Part shown: positions 11,205 through 22,875 of the stretch, in pieces
Layout of the letters: each line of letters opens with the position of its first letter
How positions within the stretch are numbered: the first letter of the stretch is position 1
From: Molanna angustata
Lineage: Eukaryota; Arthropoda; Insecta; Trichoptera; Molannidae
Assembly (NCBI GenBank): GCA_963576475.1
Contig: OY754964.1
Coordinates: 49,437,473-49,501,472 of the forward strand
Length of the DNA: 64,000 nt
Direction of reading: 5' to 3'
The notes under the pieces: model-generated
Database searches by the model: none
Told to the model about the DNA's origin: nothing
The model's input: only the letters and a program-made list of their open reading frames with translations
Translations under genes and position numbers: made by a program

Positions 11205-11655
11205 CGCCTGCAGCAACTGTACTATTTGAACCTATGGTGCCTGATCGGCCCTGATTATTTTATTGTTCTCGGAAAAAAAATTCTTCTTTACATTCAAGAT
11301 TAAGATTAGAAGTTGGCGACCATCACGACTATCTCCACCTTGTTCACGGCGCGGTGCAGTGGCAGCCTAAAACAGTTTCGCGGTGCTTTTAATGAACCAC
11401 TGTCTCAGGTTGCGGAGACATGAAAATCTTCGTCTTCGTGGTTCACTTCTCCCTTGATCACAAGCTGAAGGAGTTGGTCCTTTTTTTCTGCAGTTTTCTT
11501 GTCTTTGTACAGTCAAGTAGCTCAAGATCCCTTAAGGTATCTCTAGTTTACTTTAAGAACTTTTCTGTATATCCAGAGTTCAAATACTTATATAATTCTT
11601 TCGGTCATATCAATTAGTGTCCAGGCTTCCATACCATATTATAATGATACCTACT
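11205..11655 (-). pseudogene. LINE ORF2 C-terminal fragment, decayed
   Basis: The minus strand from about 11650 reads a decayed Y-G-x-E-A-W-T-L region, then FELWIYRKVLKV, and further on LRQWF and a terminal VNKVEIVVMVANF-like stretch. This order (YG-x-E-A-W, F-E-x-W-x-Y-R-R-x-L, LR-x-W-F, I-x-x-M-I-A-N) is common to one insect LINE group. Many stops. Confidence 0.5.
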
Positions 11656-13257
11656 GGAACACATAACATCAGACACTATGAATTTTTAGCTAGGAAAATG
11701 ATTTTATCGGTAAAGGTGTGATTTAAAATTGGTAATAGATACCATGAACTTTATCTATTTAACTTTTTCGGTCCACAAGCTCAATAAAGCATTTATGTGA
11801 ACCCTCATATGTATTGCAAAATTGCCCGAACGAAAATTTCGTCACTTTTTATATCCAATTAGCTAAGGATGTTCCTTGATGATACATAGCAGTCAATAAA
11901 GACCGATCAAGGACATGTTTGTTTCGGGTTCAGTAGAGGAAGATTCTTGAGTATGTTTGGATCCTCAACTAAACGAACGAATAAATTAATATAAGTTAAT
12001 GAATTGAAGAAAGTAAACCGGAAGAGACACAAAATATTACGATGTGATAATGTGCAGATTAATTTTGGAAACGATGATTGATGTGTCGTAAGTGGTCGCA
12101 GAATGGTACAAATTGTATCTACATGGAGTATGGACCACGTCGCAAATTTCATTTGATAAGATTTACGAAAGTCTAATGGGTAGTTAAGTAAATTCGCCAG
12201 CGGTATTAACTTATCAGTGTTGCCCTAGAAACTTCAGGCGTGGGCTGGTTCAACTCAACTCTCTCTGTATGTGATCTGGACCAAATGTTTCATACTGAAT
12301 CTTACTCAAATTTGTTTCCAGCTTGATCTAACGACATAAAAATGATTTTTAATTCGTCTCATTCCACGGGGAAAAAAATGTTCATAAGTAAGAAGTTTTT
12401 TTAGTATAAAGCAAACAAAATATAACTTTTTTAATGCATAAAAAACAAAGCAAAAACCAGATTTTTTAAATATATAACAAAAAAATACGCTTAAATTTTG
12501 CAAAATCATGACTCTCCACTATTCCATAGTAGTGGAGAGTAAAAAACATTTTTTTATAAATATACACGGTGTATAATTAGGAGTGGATGTTCAGCAATTT
12601 TGGGTGGTTCAAAAGTTATGTACAATTTTGTGAAAAACTATATCACTGTAGCTAGTTTTAATATTATTCAATGACTGTAGCTAAACTTTTAGGTCTAAGC
12701 TCATGATTTTTTTTCTGGGAATAGTTCAATAGTGATGCTTATGGAAAACAATATTGTTTTGAGTCAGTACCCAATAACTTTTAAAAAAAAAATCTTATAA
12801 TTTTTAGCAAGCCTCAATTTTCCACTAACTTTTCAAGGGCTCTTGGAACAATAATTTCACGTAACTTTTTTTCCGCAAGTTATCTTAAATACTACTACCA
12901 TTCATAGAGAGCTAGTCCTGCAAATTTTATTCGCCTTGTATAAGAGTATCATGTTGAAAAGTTCACTTAAATTGTACGAGTACCAAAAATCGATATTTTT
13001 TCCATGAGACAAATACACGAAAGACTACTTAAAAAGTAATTCTGTTAAGCAATTACGTAGAATAAAAAGTTTACTAAATAAAACGGGTCATAATGCAAGT
13101 CAAAGTTTTTGATTTTTCTCTTGTTTTTTTTTATTGTTTTCTTTTACAAATATGTATCATATGCTTAATTTAACATTAATTTATAATAAATTTTCGAAAT
13201 GTCCACCATTGTTAACTATATATAGCCGACATCTTCTCAAAAAGTCACTATTGAGTT
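11656..13257. other. AT-rich sequence
   Basis: Only the hairpin repeat at 12500-12550 is recognised. The rest shows no gene or repeat relation within the window. Confidence 0.35.
12500..12550 (-). repeat. Hairpin-bearing repeat I, end fragment
   Basis: AAATCATGACTCTCCACTAT + TCCATAGTAGTGGAGAGT, the reverse complement of 4483-4528. Confidence 0.65.
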
Positions 13258-13500
13258 TGTTGAATGTTTCTTCATTACATTACTGTTATCATATTCTGGG
13301 TAGGAAAAAAAAAACAATGACCTTCTTACTATCTTATCCTGACATATATACCTACACGTTATATATAGAAAACAAAATATCTTAAAATATTTATTATTTT
13401 GTGTTTAAGTGTTTATAGTTTGGTACGTATTCGTCATTTATTCATAATATACATACTATCGCCATCGACAGTAGGATCTCATGTATTACCTACGGTGTTT
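13258..13500 (-). mobile_element. Left-end fragment of the (CA)n-type TIR element
   Basis: Minus-strand match to the first 200-250 bases of the full copies, including ATATTCTGGGTAGG and the CGACAGTAGGATCTCATGT terminus near 13465-13485. Diverged and truncated. Confidence 0.65.
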
Positions 13501-14999
13501 ATTGTGATCAAGTGAAGGACAGTGAATATTTTAAATTATTAACAATGGATTCTTTACAAGCTATTATAATTTTCGTTTTTATTTTATGTACTTTTTTGTA
13601 CTTATATATTTTGTAGTTATATAATTATTTAATTGATAATCGTGTAAAATATATATAGGTTTTAACCTATTATTTTACCAATAAATATATAAATAACATG
13701 GGTATATAAATATAAAATAATACATTTTTTAATGATACTAATTAAAATTTATTGAAACAGCGACCAGTTTCATTAAATGCATATTTACACTTTTTACTCC
13801 AAAATGTCCATTGCACAAAAACAGTGGAGGGTGTTTTATGTCTCTATCCCTGAAGTTGCCTTTCGTGGCTACAAGATACGCATGTCCAATGGGTCCAAAT
13901 AAATTCCCTCAGACATCATTGTAAAGTTCCCGCCAGAAAGTTGACACGGAGAAGTTTGTACATTCACATAGGATATGCTCAGAAGTCTGTCTTTTATCAC
14001 AAAAGACGAATCGGAAAAGTGAAAACGAAAAAGATTACTTTTGAAACTGTAATGAATTGCGTGGTGCAATAATCGGAAATAATTCACGAAGGAGAAATTC
14101 GATTCCTCACATCAGGAAGAAATAATAAAGTCAGTCTGCCCACAGGGGATGACCAGTTACGTTGCTAAGCGTCTAGCGTATAGCAGAAAAATTCACCCTC
14201 AGAACTATCACGAGTCCTAGTAAAGTTTGTGGAAATATTGTCATTATTTATTCAACAGACGGTGTCTCAAGCTTAGATTTAGGAAACGGATTGGTTAAAA
14301 AAATATTTCAAAATATCATTGTTCCGTTATAGGTTATAAGTTTTTGCAAAGAAACAAAAAATCCTTTGTAGTACCTAGATACCTACTTATTAATCATTTT
14401 TTATAATCGTTTTTTTTATTTTTAATAGGAACCGTTTTAAAATGGCATCCGGTATTATTATTATTGATTAAGAGTGCAAAGAACCCTCGAATTGGAATAA
14501 TATAAAAAATGTATTACGTAAGCTATCAATGTGAAGTGAACCTTGTATGAAAATAGATACCTACATTTTATTCGTATATAGTATTCAGATAAGTTAGGCT
14601 GTTTATTATTAATTTGGAGTTCGCCAACCTCAACCAAAATTGTACGCAAAAAATAAATTGAGAAAAAAATCTCATTACCATTTGATTTCAGACTTCCGTT
14701 CTTCAAATTAAGTTTGAGAAAATCCTTAGATTGACATTCGACTATTGTACTATTGTTTTCCCGCATAGGGTAGATTTGATTTAGATGCGAATTAAGAATT
14801 TCTTGGTATTTTATTCGAAGAAACCTTTCATAGAACCAGCGGTTTTTCTTTTCAGTAAAAACTTATTCACCGACATCCAAAAACGGATGAGATTATCAAT
14901 TCTAGGTGAACTTTTTTAAAGTATATTCAGTGATTTCTTTTTACCGCGTTTTTTTTTAATTAGAAAGGGGGGTATCATCCGATTGGATCCATTTCAATT
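13501..14999. other. AT-rich sequence
   Basis: No gene recognised. The short frames near 13869-14087 and 14461-14766 show no family features. Confidence 0.35.
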
Positions 15000-15545
15000 T
15001 GGTCAAGATATGATCATGGGAACCATGAGAAATTCGTCAAAATCTTGAAATTGCGCTTCAGCGATAAGAACTCTTTACAAGATTGTCAGATTTTAATGAG
15101 TCCTTCAGAAATTATCACACATAAAGAAAATAACATAAAACACCACATCACAATTCCTTTAAAATTCTTACAAAAAAAATGGCTGATTTCTTCGGGCAGG
15201 CTCTATGCTAAGGGGGTTGTCCACCCTTAACATCTGACTTATTTACTTTTATATCCTAAACTTCATTTCTTCTAATTCATTTATTTTATTTAATCTAAAA
15301 CTTTACTTCTTAATCTTTTATAAGCTTTTGTATTTTTTTTTAAACAACTTATCTAAATGTAACATATTATGTGCACCTTAAATATTATGTATCATCTATG
15401 TGTAAATATTTTGTATACCCTATTGTGTAAAATTAACAGCCCCAGAACAGGTCCTGCCTAGTGGGGCGTTACTTACTTAACCTAAAAGTGTAATAACGTT
15501 TGTGTATTAACAATAGATAAATAAATAAATAAATATTAATTTCAT
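15000..15545 (+). other. Possible retroelement 3' end, unclassified
   Basis: A 61-codon frame ends at about 15230. It is followed by an AT-rich region and CCAGAACAGGTCCTGCCTAG + TGGGGCGTT, then ATAGATAAATAAATAAATAA. The (AAAT)n end suggests the 3' UTR of a LINE on the + strand. I do not recognise the coding part. Confidence 0.4.
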
Positions 15546-15774
15546 CGAGTTCTGATGATGGAACTCATAAAAAAGAGTAAAAATATCAAACACTTTAAAG
15601 TGCATAGCCGTCTGCAATTTATAATAATTCTTTACCATATTATCCGAATTCAATCATTCCTTTTTCGTTAAAAAGGGATTATTTCTGGGGTGGCTCCATC
15701 TGAAAGAAACCAAGAGATGGCAATCACGAGAAATCATTAAACTCATCGATTTGCGAAGATAATTTCACTACATA

Positions 15775-15847
15775 CAAACATACCAACACGCCATGTCCCT
15801 CGTAGGGTAGGCAGAGAGAACCGAACACCACATTTTTTTTATCTTGT
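15775..15847 (-). mobile_element. RTE-like LINE 3' tip
   Basis: ACCAACACGCCATGTCCCTC, then GTAGGGTAGGCAGAGAGAAC. Minus-strand end of the RTE-like family, about 70 bases. Confidence 0.65.
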
Positions 15848-15964
15848 TTGACATTTATTTTTAAGTCTGTTTTTTATATGAAAGATTATTTAACATTATA
15901 CATTCTCTCGATAGACTGATTGATTTTTTTAATATATAGTTTTTAACAATATTAGTTGAATAAT

Positions 15965-16382
15965 TAGTTAGTTGGTTTTGTGAAGGTGTACGAAACCGAA
16001 ATACATGCAGTTGAAATAAGATTGCTAAGAAGAATTTGTAATAGAACGATGTGTGACAGGGTACGAAATAAGGACACATGGATAGAATGCAAGATGAAGA
16101 AAGATGTCATTAATACAATGAAGTAACATATTATTTAGGTGGTTTGGCAACTTAGGAAGAAAGAAAGATGAACGCCTTACGAATAAAATATAAAAACCTA
16201 ATACGAACGAAATAATAGGTCAGGGACATCCAAGAAAAGTATGACATGACCACGTGAACAAAGACAGAAATGTAAGAAGCTCGAAGAACAGATGAACATG
16301 TATGAAAAGATTGATGAATGTTAACGAGGCGATGAATGTGTGTCAAGATAGAAACATGTGGCGTTCGCTTCTCTGTGCCTAG
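15965..16382 (+). pseudogene. RTE-like LINE 3' fragment, decayed
   Basis: A + strand remnant: ETEIHAVEIRLLRRICNRTM and CDRVRNKDTWIECKMKKDV, then a frameshifted GHPRKV-type region and GTGTGTCAAGATAGAAACAT near the end. Several stops. Confidence 0.75.
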
Positions 16383-16499
16383 TAATAATAATAATAATAA
16401 TTATTATTATATTTATTTATCCCTCACAAAATACATACAGGAACTTAAAGTTTTTTGAACATGTAATTTATGATTTACTTCTTCTTCCTGGCCTCTTCC

Positions 16500-16965
16500 C
16501 AACTTATCGTAGATGAAGACTGTTGGGGTCAGCTCTCCTTGTCCTCATGCTGTACACTTTTCGGTTCTGGGCCGCCGCCGATGTCAATTCTTGTTTCATC
16601 AATTGTGAACTCCTTTGCGCCATCCATGTATTTTTTGGTCTTCCCCTATTCGTTGATCGGGGGATGTCTACGGCCATAGCCTGGTTCACAATGTGATTCT
16701 CGGGTCTTCTAAATATGTGATCATACCATCTCAATTGTCTTTCTTCTAATTTGTTGTTAATGCCTGTCACTCCTAAGCTTCCGCGAATGTATGAACTTTT
16801 TATTTTGTCTTTTAGAGACACCCCCGCTGACCATCTTAGCATACGCATCTCGGTGGTTTCCATTTGCCTATGGAAGGTGTTGTACATCGTCCAACATTCG
16901 GAGCCATGATTTACTGTGTATAAAATAAAATAAAATAGTTGTTGGGAAGTACCTACCATGTTTTT
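16500..16965 (-). pseudogene. RTE-like LINE, second family, C-terminal fragment
   Basis: The minus-strand frame contains NHGSECWTMYNTFHRQMETT, EMRMLRWSAGVSLKDKI, INNKLEERQLRWYDHIFRRP and NRGRPKNTWMA. This is the post-palm region of RTE-like reverse transcriptases (Y-G-S-E-x-W, L-R-W-x-x-G-V, L-R-W-x-x-H). It is open for 150 codons, so fairly young or slowly decayed. Confidence 0.8.
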
Positions 16966-17451
16966 AGTTCCTCCAATAAATCGTTGTCTATATAACTAGG
17001 AGTAATTCCTGTTTTAAAACAGACATTTTTTTTTAAATACCCCAGGTTAATTTTGTTTGATTTTTCATTTTTTTCGATAAACTTACCACCACCAGCTTCG
17101 CATAAGAGGGCTGTAGTTAGATATCAGATAAACATTATGAAACAACCCAAAAAATTATAACATTAAAGTGACTCACATGCCCACGATGAGACCACGATTT
17201 ACGGAAAGATACGTAGATATTAAGAGTAGGTAGGAATTGTTTTTTAAAACACACAAACTTTCTTAAAAAGCTGTTTTTGTTTTTATGTGCATTATAAATC
17301 CTTGGAAAGTAAACGCTTTTTTGTAATTAATTACATACCACTGAGTGGGAGGGTTTGATTAATACGTATGTAGATAATCGGGCCACAGAGCATCAGAAAA
17401 TTTACTAAGATCTCTAGAACCAAGTATGTAGATACATAAATAAATACTTAA

Positions 17452-17532
17452 ACCATCACGCCATGTTCCCATTATTGGGTTGGGCAAAGAGAACTGAGTG
17501 CCACGCACTTCTGCCTTTGCATACATTCATCT
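17452..17532 (-). mobile_element. RTE-like LINE 3' tip
   Basis: Minus strand. AACCATCACGCCATGTTCCC and GGGCAAAGAGAACTGAGTGC. Short decayed end. Confidence 0.6.
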
Positions 17533-18096
17533 TTCAATCATTTTTAGTTTGTTTTTTTTTCCATATTTTTGAGTAAGTAAGGAGAGCAACATTTTTTGTC
17601 TCCGAAAACCGTATCCCCGCGCCTACCAACACGTGGAAATTTCTTTTTTGATGTATTATACTAAAGTACCTACTTCAAAACTTTCTAACGATACTTGAAT
17701 AATTTCGCAGTAAAAATAATAATAATAATACCTACTTATATAAACACAGCATTAAAGTTGCATCAAAAGCTAATCTTTTATGACTCGGGGTATATATGCG
17801 CCGACGCGAATATCATGCTAATTCCGTGTTAGTACATACGTAGTACATGAATGCAATGACCCTATAGCAAAAATAGCTAATGTCAAGGTAGCAAGTTCAC
17901 TTGTACTGCACTCACCAACTAACATGTGCATCACAAACAACTTTATAATCTCTGCAAAACTATTCTAGACACTTCTTCTGTTGTAAGCTTTTAATACTTT
18001 CAGTTGCTGCGCGGATTTGACTACCGGGTGCTTCGACAGAAATTCACAAAATGAAATATTATGATTTCAATAAATCCAGTAACAGAAAACTGACCC

Positions 18097-18200
18097 AAAA
18101 CAGTTCGGCTTTCATGACTAAGTTGGTTCAATATCTGACTCTTGATTTTTTCTGGACTGACACAGTTTTTCATTGTGCTTTCAATCTAGATTTGTTCAAT
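18097..18200 (+). mobile_element. SINE family 1, old degraded copy
   Basis: Weak + strand match: GGCTTTCATGACTAAGTTGG, then a decayed B-box region and CAGTTTTTCATTGTGCTTTC. The 3' part is missing. Confidence 0.55.
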
Positions 18201-18765
18201 TTTTGTACAGCGAAGTAAAGAATGAAATGAGGGAGAATTATTTGATAAAAATTTCTATTTTTGTCCCGAAATTGAGACGACGCTTCGTAACATAAAAAGA
18301 ATCTGCGACCCTGAGCTCTCCAAGACGAAATGGCAATGTCAAAAGTTATACCATTTCCATTGAATCTCTTTTTTTCTCACAAAACATCTTCAGATTTCAA
18401 AAATAGCTAACTCGTGTATTCCGTGATAATGTTTTTGCGACTGCTTAAATTTGAATAAAATTCAAAATACTTATCAGTTCTTTTTGAAACACCCGTGAAT
18501 GTGATTTTACAAAGTATGTATGTAGGTCTGTGTTTTTATGGCTCATTTGAATTTGAAAGTTTAAAGTCACGTTTTAAATTTTTTGAAACTCTCCGGTTTC
18601 AGATCCTACTGCATACTCTTTGTATGTGTTGAAAAATAATACATACACTTTTCAACGTTGAAACTAATAAAATATTATTATGTAAAAAACAATATAACTT
18701 TCAAAATAAATATAAAAAAGTATGTAGAACGCATTTATTTACAATGCACTTCGTGGTTTAGTTGA

Positions 18766-18847
18766 CATTTGGTGTCGTATTTGTTGCCATTTGGTGTCGT
18801 ATTTGTTGCCATTTGGTGTCGTATTTGTTGGCATTTGGTGTCGTATA
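18766..18847. repeat. 22-bp minisatellite, about 3.7 copies
   Basis: Units CATTTGGTGTCGTATTTGTT + GC/GG starting at 18766, 18788, 18810 and 18832. Nearly identical. Short and single in the window. Confidence 0.92.
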
Positions 18848-19035
18848 CGTTATAAACAGGATATCCCTACAATTAGGGATTTTTTTTCTTGTTTTACAAT
18901 ATTTGTTATTTATTAAAAAAAATGTTGAAAAACCAATTTTTTTTTTTTAAATAAAAATTGAAGATATGTATCATTCTATTGCATTTAACTCAAGATTAAT
19001 TTCCTTGTTATTAAGTTTTAAATATGAAATTAGAT

Positions 19036-19199
19036 AATGGGTATTTCAAATCAAACAAATGATTTGGTCTACATATATATTTTTTCCTGAATCCAGGACG
19101 ACCATCTCAGCTTATTAGGCCCTTATCAACTGGTCGTCCTGGATTCAGGAAAAAATATATATGTAGACCAAATCATTTGTTTGATTTAAAATACCCATT
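19036..19199. repeat. Near-perfect 69-bp-arm palindrome
   Basis: Arms 19036-19104 and 19131-19199 are reverse complements with one or two mismatches (for example TATTTCAAATCAAAC against GTTTGATTTAAAATA), around a 26-base spacer. No other copy was seen here. It could fold into a long hairpin, and is either a palindromic MITE or a locus producing a hairpin RNA. Confidence 0.9.
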
Positions 19200-19614
19200 A
19201 TTATGGAATTCTACATATTCAACACCGTCAGCATTGACAAAATTAAAAAAAAATGAAATTAGATGTATTTATTTTGGAGATATGGCAACATTATTCAATT
19301 TATTTGATTAACTGATAGTTGTACCAACATTACCATGAAGTGCAGGGCAGTTAACGTGTTTTCTGAGTTTACATTATTATTTTCCATCCACATGTAGTTT
19401 GCGTTTCATTATAATATGTAAAAAGGTGTTTATTTACGCACTGTTTTTCTTTTTTGTTTCTCACGTTACGAAATATGCAACTTATTCCTTTTCGCCGCAC
19501 AAGCATAACCTAAATACTTTTTGGGAGAGGAAGAAAATTAGAGTTAGGTACATGTTATAGTTGTAATAATATTGTAATAATAAGCTGTAGAAATATAGTT
19601 ATACAGACTTATAC

Positions 19615-19697
19615 AGGATAATACATTCGACAGTTGTACAGAATAACACATTCGACAGTTGTACAGAATAATACATTCGACAGTTGTACAGAATAAC
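19615..19697. repeat. 25-bp minisatellite, left part
   Basis: About 3.3 copies of the unit ACATTCGACAGTTGTACAGA + ATAAT. It is the same array as 20151-20402, separated from it by the hAT-like insertion. Confidence 0.9.
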
Positions 19698-20150
19698 TAG
19701 TGTCCTACCGAAGCTTCGGCTTCGGCCAAAAAAAACACCTTCAGCTTCGGCTTTGGCTTCGGCCAAAAATAACCCGAATTTTCGGCCGAAGCCGAAGCTT
19801 TTTGTCAGCCGCTAAAAACAGTTAAAACGTCATAGATCCAGACTGAAAAAACAAATAAAAACTGTGTTTCAACTGGGAATCGAACCAAGGACCCTTGGCT
19901 CAGTAGTCAGATATCATACCAACTAAGTCACGAAAGCCGATTATTCATTATTTTAATCGAATTTTTTTAGTAAAATCAAACGACCCAGGACCCTTGGCTC
20001 AGTAGTTAGATATCTAACCAACTAAGTCACGAAAGCAGATTATTTATTATTTTAATCGATTTTTTTAGTAAAATCAAACCTTCGGCCGAAGCCTAAGGCT
20101 GAGCAATCGGCTTCGGCTTCGGCCAAAATCTGACCTTCGGTCTGACACTA
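19698..20150. mobile_element. hAT-like non-autonomous element with 8-bp target duplication
   Basis: A 453-bp element with imperfect terminal inverted repeats: left TAGTGTCCTACCGAAG, right (reverse complement) TAGTGTCAGACCGAAG. The ends fit the hAT terminal pattern YARNG. It is flanked by perfect 8-bp duplications AGAATAAC at 19690-19697 and 20151-20158. The ends are rich in CTTCGGC/GCCGAAG subterminal motifs. The interior carries two partial minus-strand copies of SINE family 1. No transposase is encoded. Confidence 0.88.
19836..20046 (-). mobile_element. Two partial SINE family 1 copies inside the hAT-like element
   Basis: 19836-19946 carries a minus-strand SINE head and body start (GGAATCGAACCAAGGACCC). 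19983-20046 repeats the head (GGACCCTTGGCTCAGTAG) together with the following ATTATTTTAATCGA sequence, so the second is an internal duplication within the host element rather than a separate insertion. Confidence 0.7.
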
Positions 20151-20402
20151 AGAATAACAAATTCGACAGTTGTACAGAATAATACATTCGACAGTTGTAC
20201 AGAATAATACATTCGACAGTTGTACAGAATAATACATTCCACAGTTGTACAGAATAATATGTACATTCCACAGTTGTACAGAATAAAACATTCCACAGTT
20301 GTACAGAATAATACATTCCACAGTTGTACAGAATAATACATTCCACAGTTGTACAGAATAATACATTCCACAGTTGTACAGAATAATACATTCCACAGTT
20401 AG
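20151..20402. repeat. 25-bp minisatellite, right part
   Basis: About ten copies of the 25-bp unit. The first three carry TTCGACAG like the left part; the remaining copies carry TTCCACAG. One copy near 20258 has a short ATGT insertion. Three 25-bp units equal 75 bases, so open frames of about 80-105 residues appear on the minus strand; these are artefacts of the repeat. Confidence 0.95.
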
Positions 20403-20659
20403 GCTGTATGTTTAGTTTAGTAACGCCTTTACAAAACGTTGTAACAAAACTGTAGTTTTCTGAAATAAAATACTCAAATAATTATATAATGTACATTAAA
20501 TTGAAATGGTAATAAAAGTAATATATTTGATTATAAGTTTGGAGTTTTTTCATTTGGATGAAAGTGTACGTATTTTCTTTATTATATTTTTTATATTATG
20601 TACCTTCGAGTTTAATGTAGCGTTTTTTATTTGATATAATAGCTAGGGACACAGCGTGA

Positions 20660-20755
20660 TGATGTATTTAGGTAGAACTCGCCAAGCGAAAGAAAGCGTG
20701 TAACATCACTTATGCACAAAAACCAATTTCAGTACAGGGATATATCTAACCTACT
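20660..20755 (-). mobile_element. LINE 3' end fragment, third RTE-like family
   Basis: GAACTCGCCAAGCGAAAGAA, then TGCACAAAAACCAATTTCAG and ACAGGGATATATC match the 3' end region at 50008-50085. Confidence 0.6.
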
Positions 20756-22599
20756 CTGATATGAATCGACGAATAAAATCAACTGAAATTCAACATCGTG
20801 CACATATTGCGTGTAACTTTTTCCCCGACCTTTGCAACCATACAAAATATTACGCAATCATTCTCTCAACTGTCGAGTTCTACATATTTAAATAAAATAG
20901 AATTATTTATTATAATATTTTGCACGAATTACTACATCGTAATATATTTACAAATAAATATGTCCAAGTTGAAGGATATTAATGATATAAAAGAAAGTGA
21001 TAAAATAGTTCACGGCTGACATTTATTTGCGTTCTTCTTATCTTTAATTTAATGGATATTAAGAGAAATTGTCGAAAAAAATCAAATGTCACATAATATA
21101 ATTATTAATATTGCGGGTACTTTTACTTCTGATAACAGACTTTCTCGTTTCGCTATAAACTGATAACAATTAATTAGGTATATACACTTATACCTATCAA
21201 ATGACATTTCATGCCGTCACTCTGCAATAATACCTATAGGTATAAATGCTCAAATGTGTAACAACTAAATAAATTTCGTATTACTAATATTTTGGAGTCC
21301 ACTTTGATATTATTCGTCCTGATGAAGCGATCACATAGAAACCGGTCATAAAAAATGACTCATTAGAGCAAGGTACTTTTTTCATCGTATCTGGACGTTT
21401 CATATGTATTTTTATTATTTTCAAAATCCGTTTGATTTCTAGTCTATTTTTTTTCCAAATAAAAAGAAAAAACAAAAGCTATAATTACATAGTAATATTA
21501 ATAATACAAAATACAATACATATTAAATATATTTCTATTGCCTCACTAGGCAAAAGCCTGCTCCGAGGCAATACCTATTCAAATGAGTAGCCCCTCAAGT
21601 ATTTAATCAAAATTAAGTCATTGCGTGTTGTATGTGCATTTCGATACCCTCAAAACCTTGGTTTCAGGGTAGAGGGTTTTCCAGAAGAGACATTTCCTGT
21701 TTAACGAGAATGAGAATTGGTCACTGTATTTTGGCTACTCGCCTGTTTAAAACGCATGTATTTAGCAGCTCTATCTGTGAGGATACTACGGACCATAATA
21801 TGTTTTTTTAATTGTAATGACCGGTTAATATCAGTGGTTTGTATCAATCTTTAATCGACAATGTTCATACATCTCCAATTAATATCTCCCACCTGTTATC
21901 TCTTAATAATTCAAAAATTTATGTTTTGTTGTTAAAATTTCTTAAAACACACAACATTGAACTGTAATTTAATTTTGTAATTTTTATATTCTCCTAAAAC
22001 TGCTTCAAACCTTCATTTTTTATTTATATTTTTAAGCAAGTCATATAGCACTCTAAATTGGGTGAATTGCCATATAAAGCAAAAAAAAATATATTATTTG
22101 ATTTTTTTGTCATTTATTTACATTAAATTATTGTCATTTATTTACATTTAATTTTTGTCATTTATTTAAATTAAATATTTTAATGTTACTTTTAATTTAA
22201 ATTAATAAACACGCTTTTTTGATTCTAATAAACGTAATTTAATCACATTTTGATGTGTTTTTATAATTATATTAGACTCAATCGATATCGTTAAGACAGC
22301 AAGCAAGGTGCTCGGAGATAGTAAGAGAAATTGTTTTAAATGATAAATTGCCAATTGTAATGATTTTCACCTTGGTCTTTCAATGCCTGGGTCAACTAAG
22401 TTACACTATCAAATAATATTATACAATACATAGGAAGATAGGTACAACAAGTAGGTATATTATGCAAATATAATTATGAAATTTCTTTCTTTACTGCAAT
22501 GGCCATGACTCCACTTATATTCGCAATTTGGCATAATTCAATCAAGCACCTTTATAATAGATTTGTTAAGTTCTAGTCCAGCGCTATGTTATTATCATC
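20756..22599. other. AT-rich unique sequence
   Basis: No gene recognised. A TGCCTCACTAGGCAAAAGCC-type stretch near 21540 weakly resembles 51790 and may be an old repeat. Confidence 0.35.
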
Positions 22600-22875
22600 A
22601 TTATTATCAATGGCTCATTGCAAGCCTTGTCCTCCTCCAGCGTTCCTCGCCATCTCCCTCTATCCTGGCATGCACCCCTCTAGTCCCTTACACCGACAAC
22701 CTCCACATCCCGCTGCACGCCATCTAGCCATCGGAGCTTGGGTCTACCAACGCTTCGTCTACCTTGGGGCTTTATGTGCAGGATCCTCTTTGGCACTCTT
22801 TCATCGTCCATTCTTTCCAGTGTCCTGCCCACCCCAGCCTCCCTTTATTTTGGTCTCATTATAAATATTTAGATC
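22600..22875 (-). pseudogene. LINE ORF2 C-terminal fragment, fourth family
   Basis: The minus strand reads ERMDDERVPKRILHIKPQG, GRPKLRWLDGVQRDVEVVGV and DWRGACQDRGRWRGTLEE. The RVPKR-x-L, GRPK-x-RWLD and DWR-x-x-x-x-DR-x-x-W series is the standard end of a very common insect LINE ORF2. The apparent + frames here are antisense shadows. Confidence 0.75.

Larger units (their letters stand above)
16966..18765. other. AT-rich sequence with minor repeat fragments
   Basis: Contains the RTE-like tip (17452) and the old SINE (18097). No gene recognised. Confidence 0.35.

Noticed and set aside
20074..20396. Three overlapping minus-strand frames of 82-105 residues rich in CTTVE/NCGMY repeats
   Set aside because: They are translations of the 25-bp minisatellite read in three frames; there is no start context, signal or family resemblance.
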